Shown: in pieces, positions 50,990 through 60,381 of the stretch
Numbering within the stretch: the stretch's first letter is position 1
Layout of the letters: every line of letters starts with the position of its first letter
Source: Actinomadura luteofluorescens
GTDB lineage: Bacteria > Actinomycetota > Actinomycetes > Streptosporangiales > Streptosporangiaceae
Assembly (NCBI RefSeq): GCF_013409365.1
Contig: NZ_JACCBA010000001.1
Span: forward strand, 2,604,001 to 2,668,000
Length of the DNA stretch: 64,000 nucleotides
Direction of reading: 5' to 3'
Notes under the pieces: model-generated
Told to the model about the DNA's origin: nothing
Database searches by the model: none
What the model saw: only the letters and a program-made list of their open reading frames with translations
Made by a program: the position numbers and the translations under genes

Positions 50990-52129
50990 ATGGCCTCCCT
51001 TCTGACGACCGAGCGGGTGAACGCGGCTCTCGCCACGGTGCTCGATCCCGAGATCCGCAAGCCCATCACCGAGCTCGACATGGTCAAGAGCATCGACATC
51101 GACGCGGACGGCGCCGTCCGCGTCGGCGTCTACCTGACCGTGGCCGGGTGTCCGATGAAGGACACCATCACCAGGAACGTCACGGAGGCCGTGTCCAAGC
51201 TCGACGGCGTGTCCTCGGTGCGCGTCGACCTCGACGTGATGAGCGAGGAGCAGCGCAAGGACCTGCAGACCAAGCTGCGCGGCGGGCAGCCCGCCAAGGA
51301 GATCCCGTTCGCCCAGCCGAACTCGCTGACCAAGGTGTACGCGGTGGCGAGCGGCAAGGGCGGCGTCGGCAAGTCGTCGGTGACGGTGAACCTCGCCGCC
51401 GCGCTGGCCGCCCAGGGCCGCAAGGTCGGGGTCGTGGACGCCGACATCTACGGCCACTCGGTGCCGCGGATGCTGGGCGTGGACACCCCGCCCACCAAGG
51501 TCGAAGACATGATCATGCCGCCGAGCGCGCACGACGTGAAGGTGATCTCGGTCGGCATGTTCACCGCCGGGAACCAGCCGGTCGTGTGGCGGGGGCCGAT
51601 GCTGCACCGCGCGCTCCAGCAGTTCCTCGCGGACGTGTACTGGGGCGACCTCGACATCCTGCTGATGGACCTGCCGCCCGGCACCGGCGACATCGCGATC
51701 TCCGTCGCGCAGCTGCTGCCGTCCGCGGAGATCCTCGTCGTCACCACCCCGCAGCAGGCCGCCGCCGAGGTGGCCGAGCGGGCGGGCGCGATCGCCGCGC
51801 AGACCCACCAGCAGGTCGTCGGTGTGATCGAGAACATGTCCTACCTGGCCTGCGCGCACTGCGGTGAGCAGCAGCACATCTTCGGCGAGGGCGGCGGCCA
51901 GACGGTCGCTGACGCGCTGACGAAGACGCTCGGGACGCGCGTCCCGATGCTCGGCCAGGTGCAGATCGACCCGCGCCTGCGCGAGGGCGGCGACAACGGC
52001 GTCCCGCTGGTGCTCTCCGACCCCGACGCCGGGGCCGCCAAGGAGCTGCGCACGATCGCCGACAGGCTCGCCGGCCGCAGCCGCGGCCTCGCCGGAATGT
52101 CCCTCGGCATCAGCCCCAAGGGCCGCTGA
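50990..52129 (+). CDS. mrp: Mrp/NBP35-type P-loop ATPase, iron-sulfur carrier
   Basis: 379 residues. N-terminal MIP18/DUF59 domain (1-~85, VLDPEIRKPITELDMVKSI), then a deviant Walker A SGKGGVGKSS, VVDADIYGHSVPRMLG, DLPPGTGDIAIS and the Cys pair CAHCG that bridges an Fe-S cluster at the dimer interface. Loads Fe-S clusters on client proteins. Upstream of tatB as in mycobacteria. ATG; a perfect hairpin follows. Confidence 0.95.
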   Translation: MASLLTTERVNAALATVLDPEIRKPITELDMVKSIDIDADGAVRVGVYLTVAGCPMKDTITRNVTEAVSKLDGVSSVRVDLDVMSEEQRKDLQTKLRGGQPAKEIPFAQPNSLTKVYAVASGKGGVGKSSVTVNLAAALAAQGRKVGVVDADIYGHSVPRMLGVDTPPTKVEDMIMPPSAHDVKVISVGMFTAGNQPVVWRGPMLHRALQQFLADVYWGDLDILLMDLPPGTGDIAISVAQLLPSAEILVVTTPQQAAAEVAERAGAIAAQTHQQVVGVIENMSYLACAHCGEQQHIFGEGGGQTVADALTKTLGTRVPMLGQVQIDPRLREGGDNGVPLVLSDPDAGAAKELRTIADRLAGRSRGLAGMSLGISPKGR

Positions 52130-52135
52130 CCACCG

Positions 52136-52160
52136 CCCGCCCGGGGCCTCCCCGGGCGGG
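52136..52160. terminator. hairpin between mrp and tatB
   Basis: CCCGCCCGGGG and CCCCGGGCGGG, perfect over 11 bases with a 3-base loop, between two convergent stops. Confidence 0.8.
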
Positions 52161-52227
52161 TGTCACGCCGGTTCGGGCCCAGGGGGCCGCCGCGGCCCGG
52201 ACGGGCGCCGCGGCACAGGCCGAGGGG

Positions 52228-52575
52228 TCAGGTCGCCTCGTTGTCGAAGGGCGGCTTCTCGCTCGGGTCGAGGCCCGCGGACGTCGCGTACGAGGGCTCG
52301 TCGTCGAAGATGCCCGAGTCGTTCTTCAGATAGGTCTCGTCGTCCTCGAACAGGTGCTTGCGGACGAACGTCTTCGGGTTGAGGTCGTTGAGGTCGAAGT
52401 CCTTGAACTCGGGGCCGAGACCTTCCTGGAGGTCGGCCTTGGCGCTGTTGGCCATCTCGCGGAACTGCCGCAGCATCCGGCCGGCCTGCCCGGCGACCTG
52501 CGGCAGCTTGTCGCCGAAGATGACCAGGGCGAGGACGACGAGCACCGCCATCTCACCGAGTCCGACGTCGAACAA
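52228..52575 (-). CDS. tatB: TatB, Sec-independent protein translocase
   Basis: 115 residues. FDVGLGEMAVLVVLALVIFGDKLP is the TatB N-terminal membrane helix with hinge, followed by an amphipathic helix (AGRMLRQFREMANSAKADLQ) and a charged tail. The TTG start at 52575 was chosen over longer options because GGAGG lies five bases upstream and it gives the family's usual FDVG start. Works with TatA/TatC (not in window) to move folded twin-arginine proteins. Confidence 0.92.
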   Translation of the reverse strand: MFDVGLGEMAVLVVLALVIFGDKLPQVAGQAGRMLRQFREMANSAKADLQEGLGPEFKDFDLNDLNPKTFVRKHLFEDDETYLKNDSGIFDDEPSYATSAGLDPSEKPPFDNEAT

Positions 52576-52630
52576 CCCGTCCTCCAACACACGGCCGGCC
52601 GCTCGCGCGGCCGACCCCACACATCCCGAA

Positions 52631-52660
52631 GGGGACCGGCCCAGAGACGGGCCGGTCCCC
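52631..52660 (-). terminator. hairpin upstream of tatB
   Basis: GGGGACCGGCCC and GGGCCGGTCCCC, perfect over 12 bases with a 6-base loop. Placed between the end of htrA plus the repeat and the tatB start, so it may end the sigE-to-htrA transcript. Confidence 0.55.
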
Positions 52661-52730
52661 CCAGCGTATCCCCAGCCCGGATGAACCGGACTTGAACATC
52701 AGTGCCCTGGGCATCTTTCAAAGTGGCCTC

Positions 52731-52876
52731 GGCCTCGCGCGCGAACGCGTGACCTGCCCGGTGCAGCGAGGCCGGAGGCGAGCGGCACCGGGCAGATCGC
52801 GAAGCGATGCCGCGTTCGCCCAGTACCGGTCACGCAGCGAGCCGCCAGGCGAGCGAAGTGGGCCGGGACTGTGAGA
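52731..52876. repeat. dispersed structured repeat, copy 2
   Basis: About 94% identical to 38511-38647, including the GCGAACGCG/CGCGTTCGC outer stem and the ATCGC-GAA-GCGAT hairpin. The inner left arm is CCGGTGCAGC here, so one stem is weaker. It lies between tatB and htrA and ends about nine bases from the htrA stop. Confidence 0.9.
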
Positions 52877-52884
52877 ACACTGCC

Positions 52885-54693
52885 CTAGTCGGAGCTCAGG
52901 GTCACCTGGGCGGTGGCCTCCTTGCCGCCGCGCTGGTAGGTGAGGGTGACGCGGTCGCCCGGCGCCCGGCTGCGGATCTGGGCGATCAGGTCGGTGGCGT
53001 CCTCGATCGGCTTGTCGTCCACCTTGGTGATCACGTCGCCGGGCTTGAGGCCCGCCTTGTCGGCCGGGCCGCCCTTGGTCACCGGGTCCTGCCCGTTGAC
53101 CGGCTGCGGCATGATCCGGGCGCCGCCCTCCTGGTAGCGGGGGTCGGGCAGCACGCCGAGCTTGGCCTGCTTGACGGTGCCGGTCCGGATGATCTCCTCG
53201 GCGATCCGCTTGCCCTGGTTGATCGGGATCGCGAAGCCGAGGCCGATGCTGCCGCTCTGCTGCTCCCCGCCGAGCGACTGGCCGCCGAGCGTCGCGATCG
53301 CGGTGTTGATGCCGATCACGCGGCCCTTCGCGTCCACCAGCGGTCCGCCCGAGTTGCCCGGGTTGATCGCGGCGTCGGTCTGGATGGCGTTGAGGTAGGA
53401 CGCGTCGCCGCCGCCGCCCTCGCCCCGCGTGGGCACGGCCCGGTTCAGCGAGCTGACGATGCCGGTGGTGACCGAGCCCTGCAGGCCGAGCGGCGAGCCG
53501 ATCGCGATCACCGGGTCGCCGACGGCGATGGCGCTGGAGTCGCCGACCGGCAGCGGGGGCAGCGAGTGCTGGCCCTCGGGCTTCAGCACGGCGACGTCCG
53601 AGCTCGGGTCGGCGCCCTTGATCGTGGCGGGCAGCGTCTTCTTGTCGTTGAAGACGATCTGGATCTGGCCGCCGCCACCGCCGCCGCCGGAGGCGACGTG
53701 GTTGTTGGTGATGACGTAGCCGCCGTTGACGATGAAGCCGGTGCCGCCGATCTCGCCCTGCGACGACTGCACCCGGATCATCACGACGCTCGGCAGCACC
53801 CGCTGCGCGACGCCCGCGACCGAGTCCGGGGGACGGCTCTGCACCTTGGTGTCGTTGCTGTTGCTGCCGCCGAGGCTCACCGGGCCGTTGTCGTCGTCCC
53901 CGCCCGTCGCGATCACACCGATCCCGGCGCCGACGGCACCGGCCACCAGCGCGACGATCAGCGCGACGACGGCGAGGAGCCCGAGGCCCGGCCCGCCGCG
54001 CGAGGAGGACGGGGGCGCCGGGACCGGCGCCCAGTTCGGCCCGGTGCCGCCGGGCGGCATCCCGTAGCCCGCCATCGGGCGCGGGCCCGGGCCGCCGGGC
54101 GGCGGCGGGCCGGGCGGCGCGGGCGGCGGACCCATCGGCGGGCGGCCGGGAGCGGGCGGCGGCGGCCCCTGGTGGGACTGCTGCGGCCAGCCCCCGTACG
54201 GGCCGCCCTGCGCGGCCCTCGGGTCCTGGTTGTGCGGGACGAACCCGGGCCGCATCCGGTCGTCGGGCGCCTCCACGGGCGCCTTGTCGAGCGGGACGGG
54301 CGGCGGCGGCTGCGGCATATCGCGCGGCGGCACGTCCTGCAGCGGCACCTCCTGCGGCATGTCCGCGGCGGCCTGGGAGAGCACGTCCTCGCTGGTGTCG
54401 GGCGGTCCGCCGAGCGAGTCCGGCGGCGCGAACCCCCCGGCGACCAGGCGGTCGCCCTCCTCGCCGGCGTCGCGCCCGTCGCCGCTCGCGGGGCCGGCCC
54501 CGGCGCCGTCCTCGGCGCGGGCGGATCCGGGCTCGGGGTCGTCGGCCTCGTCCGCCGGCTGCTCCACGGGGATCCCCTGGTCGGTCACCGTCTCGGGAGG
54601 AGCCGCCGCCTCCTGCCGCTCAGGCTCCTGCCCGGGGACGACGTCGTCGTCCTCCGACGGCGCCCTCACCGGGCCGCGGTTGTCTTCCGTCAT
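52885..54693 (-). CDS. HtrA/DegP-type membrane-anchored serine protease with PDZ domain
   Basis: About 602 residues. A long acidic and proline-rich cytoplasmic half (1-~235), one membrane helix (LGLLAVVALIVALVAGAVGAGIG), a trypsin-like domain with His in ITNNHV, Asp in SSDVAVLK and Ser in NPGNSGGPL, and a PDZ domain (KGGPADKAGLKPGDVITKVDD). Quality-control protease of the envelope-stress regulon controlled by SigE. ATG chosen over one two codons upstream for spacing to AGGAGA. Confidence 0.95.
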   Translation of the reverse strand: MTEDNRGPVRAPSEDDDVVPGQEPERQEAAAPPETVTDQGIPVEQPADEADDPEPGSARAEDGAGAGPASGDGRDAGEEGDRLVAGGFAPPDSLGGPPDTSEDVLSQAAADMPQEVPLQDVPPRDMPQPPPPVPLDKAPVEAPDDRMRPGFVPHNQDPRAAQGGPYGGWPQQSHQGPPPPAPGRPPMGPPPAPPGPPPPGGPGPRPMAGYGMPPGGTGPNWAPVPAPPSSSRGGPGLGLLAVVALIVALVAGAVGAGIGVIATGGDDDNGPVSLGGSNSNDTKVQSRPPDSVAGVAQRVLPSVVMIRVQSSQGEIGGTGFIVNGGYVITNNHVASGGGGGGGQIQIVFNDKKTLPATIKGADPSSDVAVLKPEGQHSLPPLPVGDSSAIAVGDPVIAIGSPLGLQGSVTTGIVSSLNRAVPTRGEGGGGDASYLNAIQTDAAINPGNSGGPLVDAKGRVIGINTAIATLGGQSLGGEQQSGSIGLGFAIPINQGKRIAEEIIRTGTVKQAKLGVLPDPRYQEGGARIMPQPVNGQDPVTKGGPADKAGLKPGDVITKVDDKPIEDATDLIAQIRSRAPGDRVTLTYQRGGKEATAQVTLSSD

Positions 54694-54795
54694 CCCCATC
54701 TCTCCTACCGAGCATGGTCCTCGTTATCGGTGCTCATGCTGCCCCGCGGGGCATGTGGCGAGCATAAGACTCGCCGCCAATACCCATATCTCGGG

Positions 54796-55914
54796 TCAAT
54801 CGAACGGATTCACCGCCGCGACCAGGCGGCGGGCACCGCGGGAGAGCCGCGCCCAGAACGGCGCGGAGTCGCGCGGCATGTTCAGCGCCACCGCCGTGGC
54901 CGTGCTCTGCGGGGCGTCCGTCACGACGGTGTAGACGTAGCCGTTCCCCCCGGACACCGCCCAGCGCCTCAGGGACTCGCGGCGGTACACCGTCCTGCCC
55001 CGGCGGGCGGTCTTCTGCCAGCCCGCCATGCCGCGCGCGTCGAGGTCGCCGCGCTGCACGAACACCGAGACGGCGGCGAGGCCGTCGGAGTAGCTGAGAT
55101 GCAGGGCGCCGCCGCCGTTCTCGCGGCGGGCCTCGTGGAGGGTGAGCCGGCCCGGCAGGTCCTTCGGGACGGGCCAGCCGCCGCCGCGCAGCCCGGCGAG
55201 GGCGGCGCGGTCCAGCTTCTCGCCCCACGCGCTCGCGGCGGCACGCGCCCCGCTGTTCTCGACGGGGCTGCCCGCGCTCGCCCCGGGGAAGCGGGACGGC
55301 CCGCCGAGCGGGCGGGCGAGGGGGGACGGCTCGACCGGCGAGACGGTGAAGCTGATCTCGGTGAAACCGGTGGTGATCACGGGACGGCCGGTGGCGTCGA
55401 TCAGCTCGCGGTGCAGCATCAGCCCGGTGTCCCGGTCGATCCAGAAGCGCCCGGCGGGGCTGCCGTCGGCGCGGCGCGCCTCGACGACGCGGGCGGCGCG
55501 GCCGCAGATCGACGCGTCCGCGGCGCGCACCACCGCGTAGTTGCGGGTCAGCAGCGCCAGCGTCGCGGGCGTGAAGCCGGTGGTGTCCCCGGCGGACGAC
55601 TCGGGCCGGTACCCCTCACCGGTGAGCCCGGACCGGTACCGGACGCCCGCGCCCGGCGTGTGCGACACGAGGACGCGCGCGGTGGCGGCCCGGCCGCCGC
55701 CCCCGGTGGTGAGGAACCGGCGGCCCTCGTAGGGGACGCGGCGGGCGGCGTCGGCCGCGGCGCGCAGCAGGCCGAGGGCGCCCGGGTCGCTGCGGGCGCG
55801 GCGCACGGGGGCGGGGTCGCCGGTGAGCGTCCCGGCGAGCGCGAGGGCGCCCGCGAGCCCGCCGGCCAGGACGGCGCTGCGCCGGCACCGCCCCGCCGGG
55901 GCCGGCCGCCTCAC
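54796..55914 (-). CDS. MucB/RseB-like sigma-E regulatory protein
   Basis: About 372 residues. Signal peptide (SAVLAGGLAGALALAGTLT), then a LolA-like beta domain (VPYEGRRFLTT, FWIDRDTGLMLHRELID) and a second domain ending in GNGYVYTVVTDAP, the order of MucB/RseB, which guards the anti-sigma factor from proteolysis. The GTG start overlaps the anti-sigma stop by four bases (GTGA), confirming the pairing. Not present in the mycobacterial sigE locus as I recall. Confidence 0.85.
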   Translation of the reverse strand: MRRPAPAGRCRRSAVLAGGLAGALALAGTLTGDPAPVRRARSDPGALGLLRAAADAARRVPYEGRRFLTTGGGGRAATARVLVSHTPGAGVRYRSGLTGEGYRPESSAGDTTGFTPATLALLTRNYAVVRAADASICGRAARVVEARRADGSPAGRFWIDRDTGLMLHRELIDATGRPVITTGFTEISFTVSPVEPSPLARPLGGPSRFPGASAGSPVENSGARAAASAWGEKLDRAALAGLRGGGWPVPKDLPGRLTLHEARRENGGGALHLSYSDGLAAVSVFVQRGDLDARGMAGWQKTARRGRTVYRRESLRRWAVSGGNGYVYTVVTDAPQSTATAVALNMPRDSAPFWARLSRGARRLVAAVNPFD

Positions 55915-56558
55915 GGCCCTGGAGAGACCTGGACCTGGTTGACCGGGTCGGTGAGCGGATCGGTCATCGGCGCGTCGCCGGACGTGAGCGCGTGCTCGAC
56001 GGCGAACCGGTCGAAGGCGGGCGTCACGGCGGGGGTGTCCTGGCGTCCGCCCGCCACGTAGGAGGCGGTGCCGAGGCTGAGGAACAGGGTGGCGGCGCCG
56101 ACCACGAGGTAGCGGCGCCGGGGCTGGACGCGCATCGCGGCGGCGTGCCCGGCCGGGCGGTTGTCGCGCGGGCGGACGGCGTGCGGCGGCCTGGCGGGGC
56201 GGGCCGATGATCGAAGCGGCCGGTGCGGCCGGTGTGAGCGTTGACCCGCGTGCGGAACCGCCGTCTTCGGCGGGACGCCGGCAACGGGCGCGCCGGGGGC
56301 CTCGGCCGCGTCGGGAAGGCCGGACAGGTCGGGCAGGGTGCGCAGCCGGCTCAGGAAGTCGGGGGACGGAAGGTCGTCGGTGCCGTCGGTCGCCGGCAGC
56401 TCCGACAGGCCCCGCAGCCGTCCCTTGAGCTTGCGCAGCTGGTCGGCCTCTTCCCGGCAGTCGGCGCATCCCGCGAGATGGGCGAGGGCGCGCTCGCGCT
56501 CCTCGTCCCCCAGCTCACCGTCGACCAGCGCGGTCAGACGCTCCCCCAGACAACTCAC
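55911..56558 (-). CDS. rseA: membrane-bound zinc-finger anti-sigma factor of SigE
   Basis: 215 residues. N-terminal zinc-binding anti-sigma domain with LAHLAGCADC (HxxxCxxC) near residue 30, a Pro/Arg-rich linker, one membrane helix (YLVVGAATLFLSLGTASYVAG, ~155-175) and a short outer segment. Holds SigE at the membrane until cleaved. GTG with GGAGG upstream; 62 bases after sigE. Confidence 0.9.
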   Translation of the reverse strand: MSCLGERLTALVDGELGDEERERALAHLAGCADCREEADQLRKLKGRLRGLSELPATDGTDDLPSPDFLSRLRTLPDLSGLPDAAEAPGAPVAGVPPKTAVPHAGQRSHRPHRPLRSSARPARPPHAVRPRDNRPAGHAAAMRVQPRRRYLVVGAATLFLSLGTASYVAGGRQDTPAVTPAFDRFAVEHALTSGDAPMTDPLTDPVNQVQVSPGP

Positions 56559-56620
56559 GCCGCCTCCGTCGATTCCGTTCGGTCAGGCGCGCGGTCCCGC
56601 CCCGCGCGCGGTGCACAGCT

Positions 56621-57355
56621 TTACACGCCCTCCGGCAGCGGCCGGACACCGCCCGCCGCGTGCGCGCCTCCGGGCCCGCCTTCGAAGGCGGCCTCACCGC
56701 CGGCGGCGGCGACCTGGTAGTCGTTCCGCGTCCCCGGCCGGCGCCGGGTGGGCGCGCGGTGCTCCAGCGCCGAACGCAGCTGCGCCCGCCCCCGGTGGAT
56801 GCGGCTGCGCACGGTGCCGAGCTTGACGCCGAGGGTCGCGGAGATCTCCTCGTAGGACAGCCCCTCGATGTCGCACAGCACGACGGCGGCGCGGTAGTCG
56901 GGGGCCAGCGCGTCGAGCGCGGCCTGGACGTCGGCGTCGAAGTTGTTGTCGTCGAACGCCTGCGCCGGGGTCGGCTCGCGGCCCTGGAGGCGTTCCGCGG
57001 CGTCGTCGGCGAGTCCCTCGAAGCGGATGCGCTGGCGGCGCCGGGCCATGTCGAGGAACAGGTTCGTGGTGATCCGGTGCAGCCAGCCCTCGAACGTGCC
57101 GGGCGTGTAGTTCGACAGCGAACGGAACACGCGGACGAAGACCTCCTGCGTGAGGTCCTCGGCGTCGTGCTGGTTGCCGGTCAGACGGTAGGCCAGCCGG
57201 TAGACGCGGGCGGAGTGCTCGCGGACGACCTCGTCCCAGGACGGCGGCGCCCATTCTGCCTCGGGCGCGTTCTCCCGGGTTCGAGCGGCGTTTCCCAGAC
57301 CCTGCCTGGCGCCGACCCCAACAGCGCTTCTGAAACTGAGTGCTGCGACTCCCAT
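56621..57355 (-). CDS. sigE: SigE, ECF RNA polymerase sigma factor
   Basis: About 244 residues. Region 2 ([39 protein letters not shown]) and region 4 ([22 protein letters not shown], here [13 protein letters not shown], then [28 protein letters not shown]). Envelope-stress sigma factor. ATG start giving [11 protein letters not shown]; the frame is open further upstream. A SigE-type promoter lies about 110 bases upstream, so it probably activates itself. Confidence 0.95.
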   Translation of the reverse strand: MGVAALSFRSAVGVGARQGLGNAARTRENAPEAEWAPPSWDEVVREHSARVYRLAYRLTGNQHDAEDLTQEVFVRVFRSLSNYTPGTFEGWLHRITTNLFLDMARRRQRIRFEGLADDAAERLQGREPTPAQAFDDNNFDADVQAALDALAPDYRAAVVLCDIEGLSYEEISATLGVKLGTVRSRIHRGRAQLRSALEHRAPTRRRPGTRNDYQVAAAGGEAAFEGGPGGAHAAGGVRPLPEGV

Positions 57356-57466
57356 GGTGCCGGGCTGTTCCTCTCTCGTGAGCCAAGGTCTCGCCTTGGA
57401 ACGGCACGGTCTCGCCTGGGCTGGGGCGGTTCTGATACCGACTCGGTGCTTGCCTGTGTTGGTAAC

Positions 57467-57492
57467 AACGCACTGAAACGCCAGTTGGTTCC
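57467..57492 (-). promoter_or_regulatory. ECF (SigE-type) promoter of sigE
   Basis: On the minus strand GGAACC (57492-57487), 16 bases, then CGTT (57470-57467). This matches the envelope-stress ECF consensus GGAAC-N16-GTT closely and points at sigE with a leader of roughly 100 bases. Confidence 0.75.
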
Positions 57493-57524
57493 CCTGCAGC
57501 GATATGGTCTTTCCAGCATGAGCC

Positions 57525-58184
57525 GTGCGGGGGTCCCAGGAGGAGGCAGCCATCGACGCCATTGAGGCCACCCGGGCCTATGTGGAGGATTTCCTCCCCG
57601 AGGACGAGCCGCTCCAGAACGCCCGGCGCCGCGGCCAGGAGGTCGGCGCGGTGCCGATCGGCCCGGCCGGGGGCGCGGCGCTGCGCTTCGTCGCCACCCT
57701 GATCGGCGCGCGGACGGTCGTGGAGGTCGGCTCGGGCTGCGGCGTGTCCGGCGTCTACCTGATGCGCGGCATGCCGAAGGACGCGGTGCTGACCAGCGTC
57801 GACATCGAGCCGGAGCACCAGCGGCTGGCCAAGCAGGCCTACCGGGAGGCGGGCCTGTCCGGCTTCCGCACCCGGATGATCATCGGCCCGGCGCTGGAGG
57901 TGCTGCCGCGCCTCACCGACGGCGCCTACGACATGGTCTTCTGCGACGCGGCGAAGCGGGAGTACCCCGAGTACCTGGTGGACGCGCTGCGCCTGCTGCG
58001 GCCGGGCGGCGTCGTCGCGTTCGACAACGCCCTCTGGCACGACCGGGTCGCCGACCCCGACCGGCGCGACCCCGACACCGAGGCGATCCGCGAGGTGCAC
58101 CGCATGATCCGCGAGGACGACCGGCTCGTCCCGCTGCTGATCCCGGTGGGCGACGGCCTGCTCTGCGCCGTCAGGCGTGACTGA
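57525..58184 (+). CDS. O-methyltransferase (Rv1220c-like)
   Basis: About 219 residues of the class I COMT-like bacterial family: [20 protein letters not shown] (SAM motif), [34 protein letters not shown] and [18 protein letters not shown]. Divergent from sigE, as in mycobacteria. The start is unclear: GTG at 57525 has no ribosome site, while a perfect GGAGGAGG lies inside its first codons and would suit an ATC at 57552 or ATT at 57561. A 15-codon frame (ATG 57518 to TGA 57565) overlaps these. Confidence 0.9.
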   Translation: MRGSQEEAAIDAIEATRAYVEDFLPEDEPLQNARRRGQEVGAVPIGPAGGAALRFVATLIGARTVVEVGSGCGVSGVYLMRGMPKDAVLTSVDIEPEHQRLAKQAYREAGLSGFRTRMIIGPALEVLPRLTDGAYDMVFCDAAKREYPEYLVDALRLLRPGGVVAFDNALWHDRVADPDRRDPDTEAIREVHRMIREDDRLVPLLIPVGDGLLCAVRRD

Positions 58185-58797
58185 GGACGCCCTCCGCGAC
58201 CGGGCCGCCGGGGAGGCCTTCGCGGTCCGGGTGCGGGTCACGTGGCGCGGGATGTGGCGGCTGGCCGCGTTCGTGATCCTCTTCCTGGCGTCGATGGCGT
58301 TCGTCGCGGGCGGGGTGATGCGCGGCGCGGGCGCCGGCAGCGTCGCGGTCATGGTGCTCGGGGTCGCCGGGCTCGGCCTCTTCGGGACGGGCCTGCTGGT
58401 GTCGGCCGGGCCCATGCTGTCGCGGCGCCCCGTCCTGGAGTTCGACGGCGGCGGGGTGCGGCGCCCCGCGCGCTGGCCGCTGCCGCGCCGGTCCGGTCGG
58501 ACGCTGCCCTGGGACGAGGTCGCCGCGATCACGGCGCTGCGGCGCGGCGTCGGCGGCACCCGCCGCGGCGAGCAGGACTACCTGGTCTTCCTGCCGACCC
58601 CGGAGCTGGCGGAGATGGCCCGCACCTCCGAGCGGGCGCCGCTGGTGGCGCTCACGATGCGGGACGTGCCCGCCACGGCGGCGGCCGTCCCGTGGTGCTT
58701 CGCGGTCGAGCCGGGCTGGGACGCGACGCTCCCGGAGATCGTCAAGCAGGCCAGGCGCCGCCGCCGCGTCCCGGTGATCGACCGCCGGAACAAGTGA
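58177..58797 (+). CDS. hypothetical membrane protein
   Basis: 206 residues with two membrane helices (LAAFVILFLASMAFVAGGVM and VAVMVLGVAGLGLFGTGLLVSAG) and a PH-like cytoplasmic domain (LEFDGGGVRRPARWP, LPWDEVAAITALRRG). The GTG start overlaps the O-methyltransferase stop by eight bases, so they are coupled. No known function. Confidence 0.75.
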   Translation: MTEDALRDRAAGEAFAVRVRVTWRGMWRLAAFVILFLASMAFVAGGVMRGAGAGSVAVMVLGVAGLGLFGTGLLVSAGPMLSRRPVLEFDGGGVRRPARWPLPRRSGRTLPWDEVAAITALRRGVGGTRRGEQDYLVFLPTPELAEMARTSERAPLVALTMRDVPATAAAVPWCFAVEPGWDATLPEIVKQARRRRRVPVIDRRNK

Positions 58798-58812
58798 CCG
58801 GCCGCTGCCCGG

Positions 58813-60282
58813 TCAGGCCGTCAGCCAGTCCAGCAGGAGGCGGGCGCCGTAACCGGTGGCGCCGCGGGTGATCTCGCCGTCCTCGGAGGTGGAGCGGCCG
58901 GGCCCGGCGATGTCGAGGTGCGCCCAGGGCCGGTCGCCCGTGAACTCGCGCAGGAACAGCGCCGCCGTGATCGAGCCGCCGCCGTAGCCGCCGCGCCCGA
59001 TGTTGTTGATGTCGGCGACGTCGGAGTCGATCGCGGCGCGGTAGTCCTCCACGAGCGGGAGCCGCCACACGGGCTCGCCGGCGGCCGTCCCGGCCCGGGT
59101 GAGCTCCCCGGCGAGGGCGTCGTCGCTCGCGAACAGGGCCGCGTGCTTCAGGCCGAGCGCGACCTTGGCGGCGCCGGTCAGCGTGGCGACGTCCACCACC
59201 GCGTCGGGGTCGAGCCGGGCGTCGGCGTAGGCGAGCGCGTCGGCGAGGACGAGCCGCCCCTCGGCGTCGGTGTTCAGCACCTCCGACGTCGTCCCGCCGT
59301 AGTGGGTGATCACGTCGCCGGGGCGCATCGACGACCCGGACGGCATGTTCTCCGCCGCGGCGACCAGACCGGTGACGCGGGCGCGGACGCCGAGGGCCCG
59401 CAGCGCGCTCATCACGGCGATGACGACGCCGCCGCCAGCCATGTCGGTCTTCATCGTCTTCATGCCCTCGTTGGGCTTCAGCGACAGGCCGCCGCTGTCG
59501 AACGTGATGCCCTTGCCGACCAGGACGACATGGCGCGGGGAGGACCCCCCGGCGTCCCCCGGGTCATAGGAGAGCTCGATCAGCCGGGGCGGGCGGGCCG
59601 AACCGCCGCCGACGGCCAGCAGGCCGCCGAACCCCTCCTCCACCAGCTCCTTCTCGCCCCACACGCGGACGCCGAGGCCGGACTCGCCGGCGACGCGCTC
59701 GGCCTGCGCGGCGAGCCAGGACGGGTCCTTCTCGCCGGACGGGGTGTTGGCGAGGTCGCGGGCGAGGGCGGTGGCGCGGGCCCGCGCGGTGCCGAACTCG
59801 ATCGCGGGGGCGTCGGACTCGGGGCCGGCCTCGGTCAGCACGGCGAGGGTGCCGAGCGCCTTCTTCGGCGGGGCGGCGCCGATCCTGAACTCGTAGGAGG
59901 CCAGCAGCGCGCCCTCGACGAAGGCGGCGAGGTCGCCGCCCGGGACGCCCGCGACGAGCGCCGTGCGCCCCCTGCCGCGGCGGGCCAGCGCGGCGCCGGC
60001 CCTGCGCAGGTCGCCGGGGGCCGCCTCGCCCACGCCGTAGAGCAGGAGTTCCCGCACCCGGTCGCCGACGCGGACCTGCGTGGCGACGATCTCGCCGGGC
60101 TCGCCCTTGGCCTGGTGCAGCGCGAGCAGCTCGTCCAGCGTGAAGGGGAGGGAGGCCGCCACCTCCGCCGCCGGGGCGGCGGGCCCCGACCGGACGGGCA
60201 CGGCCACCACCTCGGCCCCGAGGTCGACCGCGGTCTGCGACACGGTGCCGCCGGCGCCGTGGATGCGGGTCTCGATGGGCAT
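58813..60282 (-). CDS. pepA: leucyl aminopeptidase (M17 family)
   Basis: 489 residues. The metal-binding core is VGKGITFDSGGLSLKP, TDMAGGG, NMPSGSSMRPGDVI and NTDAEGRLVLADAL, all complete for the two-zinc site. Removes N-terminal residues from peptides. The ATG at 60282 has GGGGGA upstream; an earlier GTG at 60315 has none. Confidence 0.95.
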   Translation of the reverse strand: MPIETRIHGAGGTVSQTAVDLGAEVVAVPVRSGPAAPAAEVAASLPFTLDELLALHQAKGEPGEIVATQVRVGDRVRELLLYGVGEAAPGDLRRAGAALARRGRGRTALVAGVPGGDLAAFVEGALLASYEFRIGAAPPKKALGTLAVLTEAGPESDAPAIEFGTARARATALARDLANTPSGEKDPSWLAAQAERVAGESGLGVRVWGEKELVEEGFGGLLAVGGGSARPPRLIELSYDPGDAGGSSPRHVVLVGKGITFDSGGLSLKPNEGMKTMKTDMAGGGVVIAVMSALRALGVRARVTGLVAAAENMPSGSSMRPGDVITHYGGTTSEVLNTDAEGRLVLADALAYADARLDPDAVVDVATLTGAAKVALGLKHAALFASDDALAGELTRAGTAAGEPVWRLPLVEDYRAAIDSDVADINNIGRGGYGGGSITAALFLREFTGDRPWAHLDIAGPGRSTSEDGEITRGATGYGARLLLDWLTA

Positions 60283-60381
60283 GGCGGTGGTTCCCCCTGA
60301 TCGCTGGATGGTCACGGAAATGGCAAGGGCCCCGGCGTCGTCGCCGGGACCGTCACCAACAGGCCGGGAAGGCCGGGGCCG

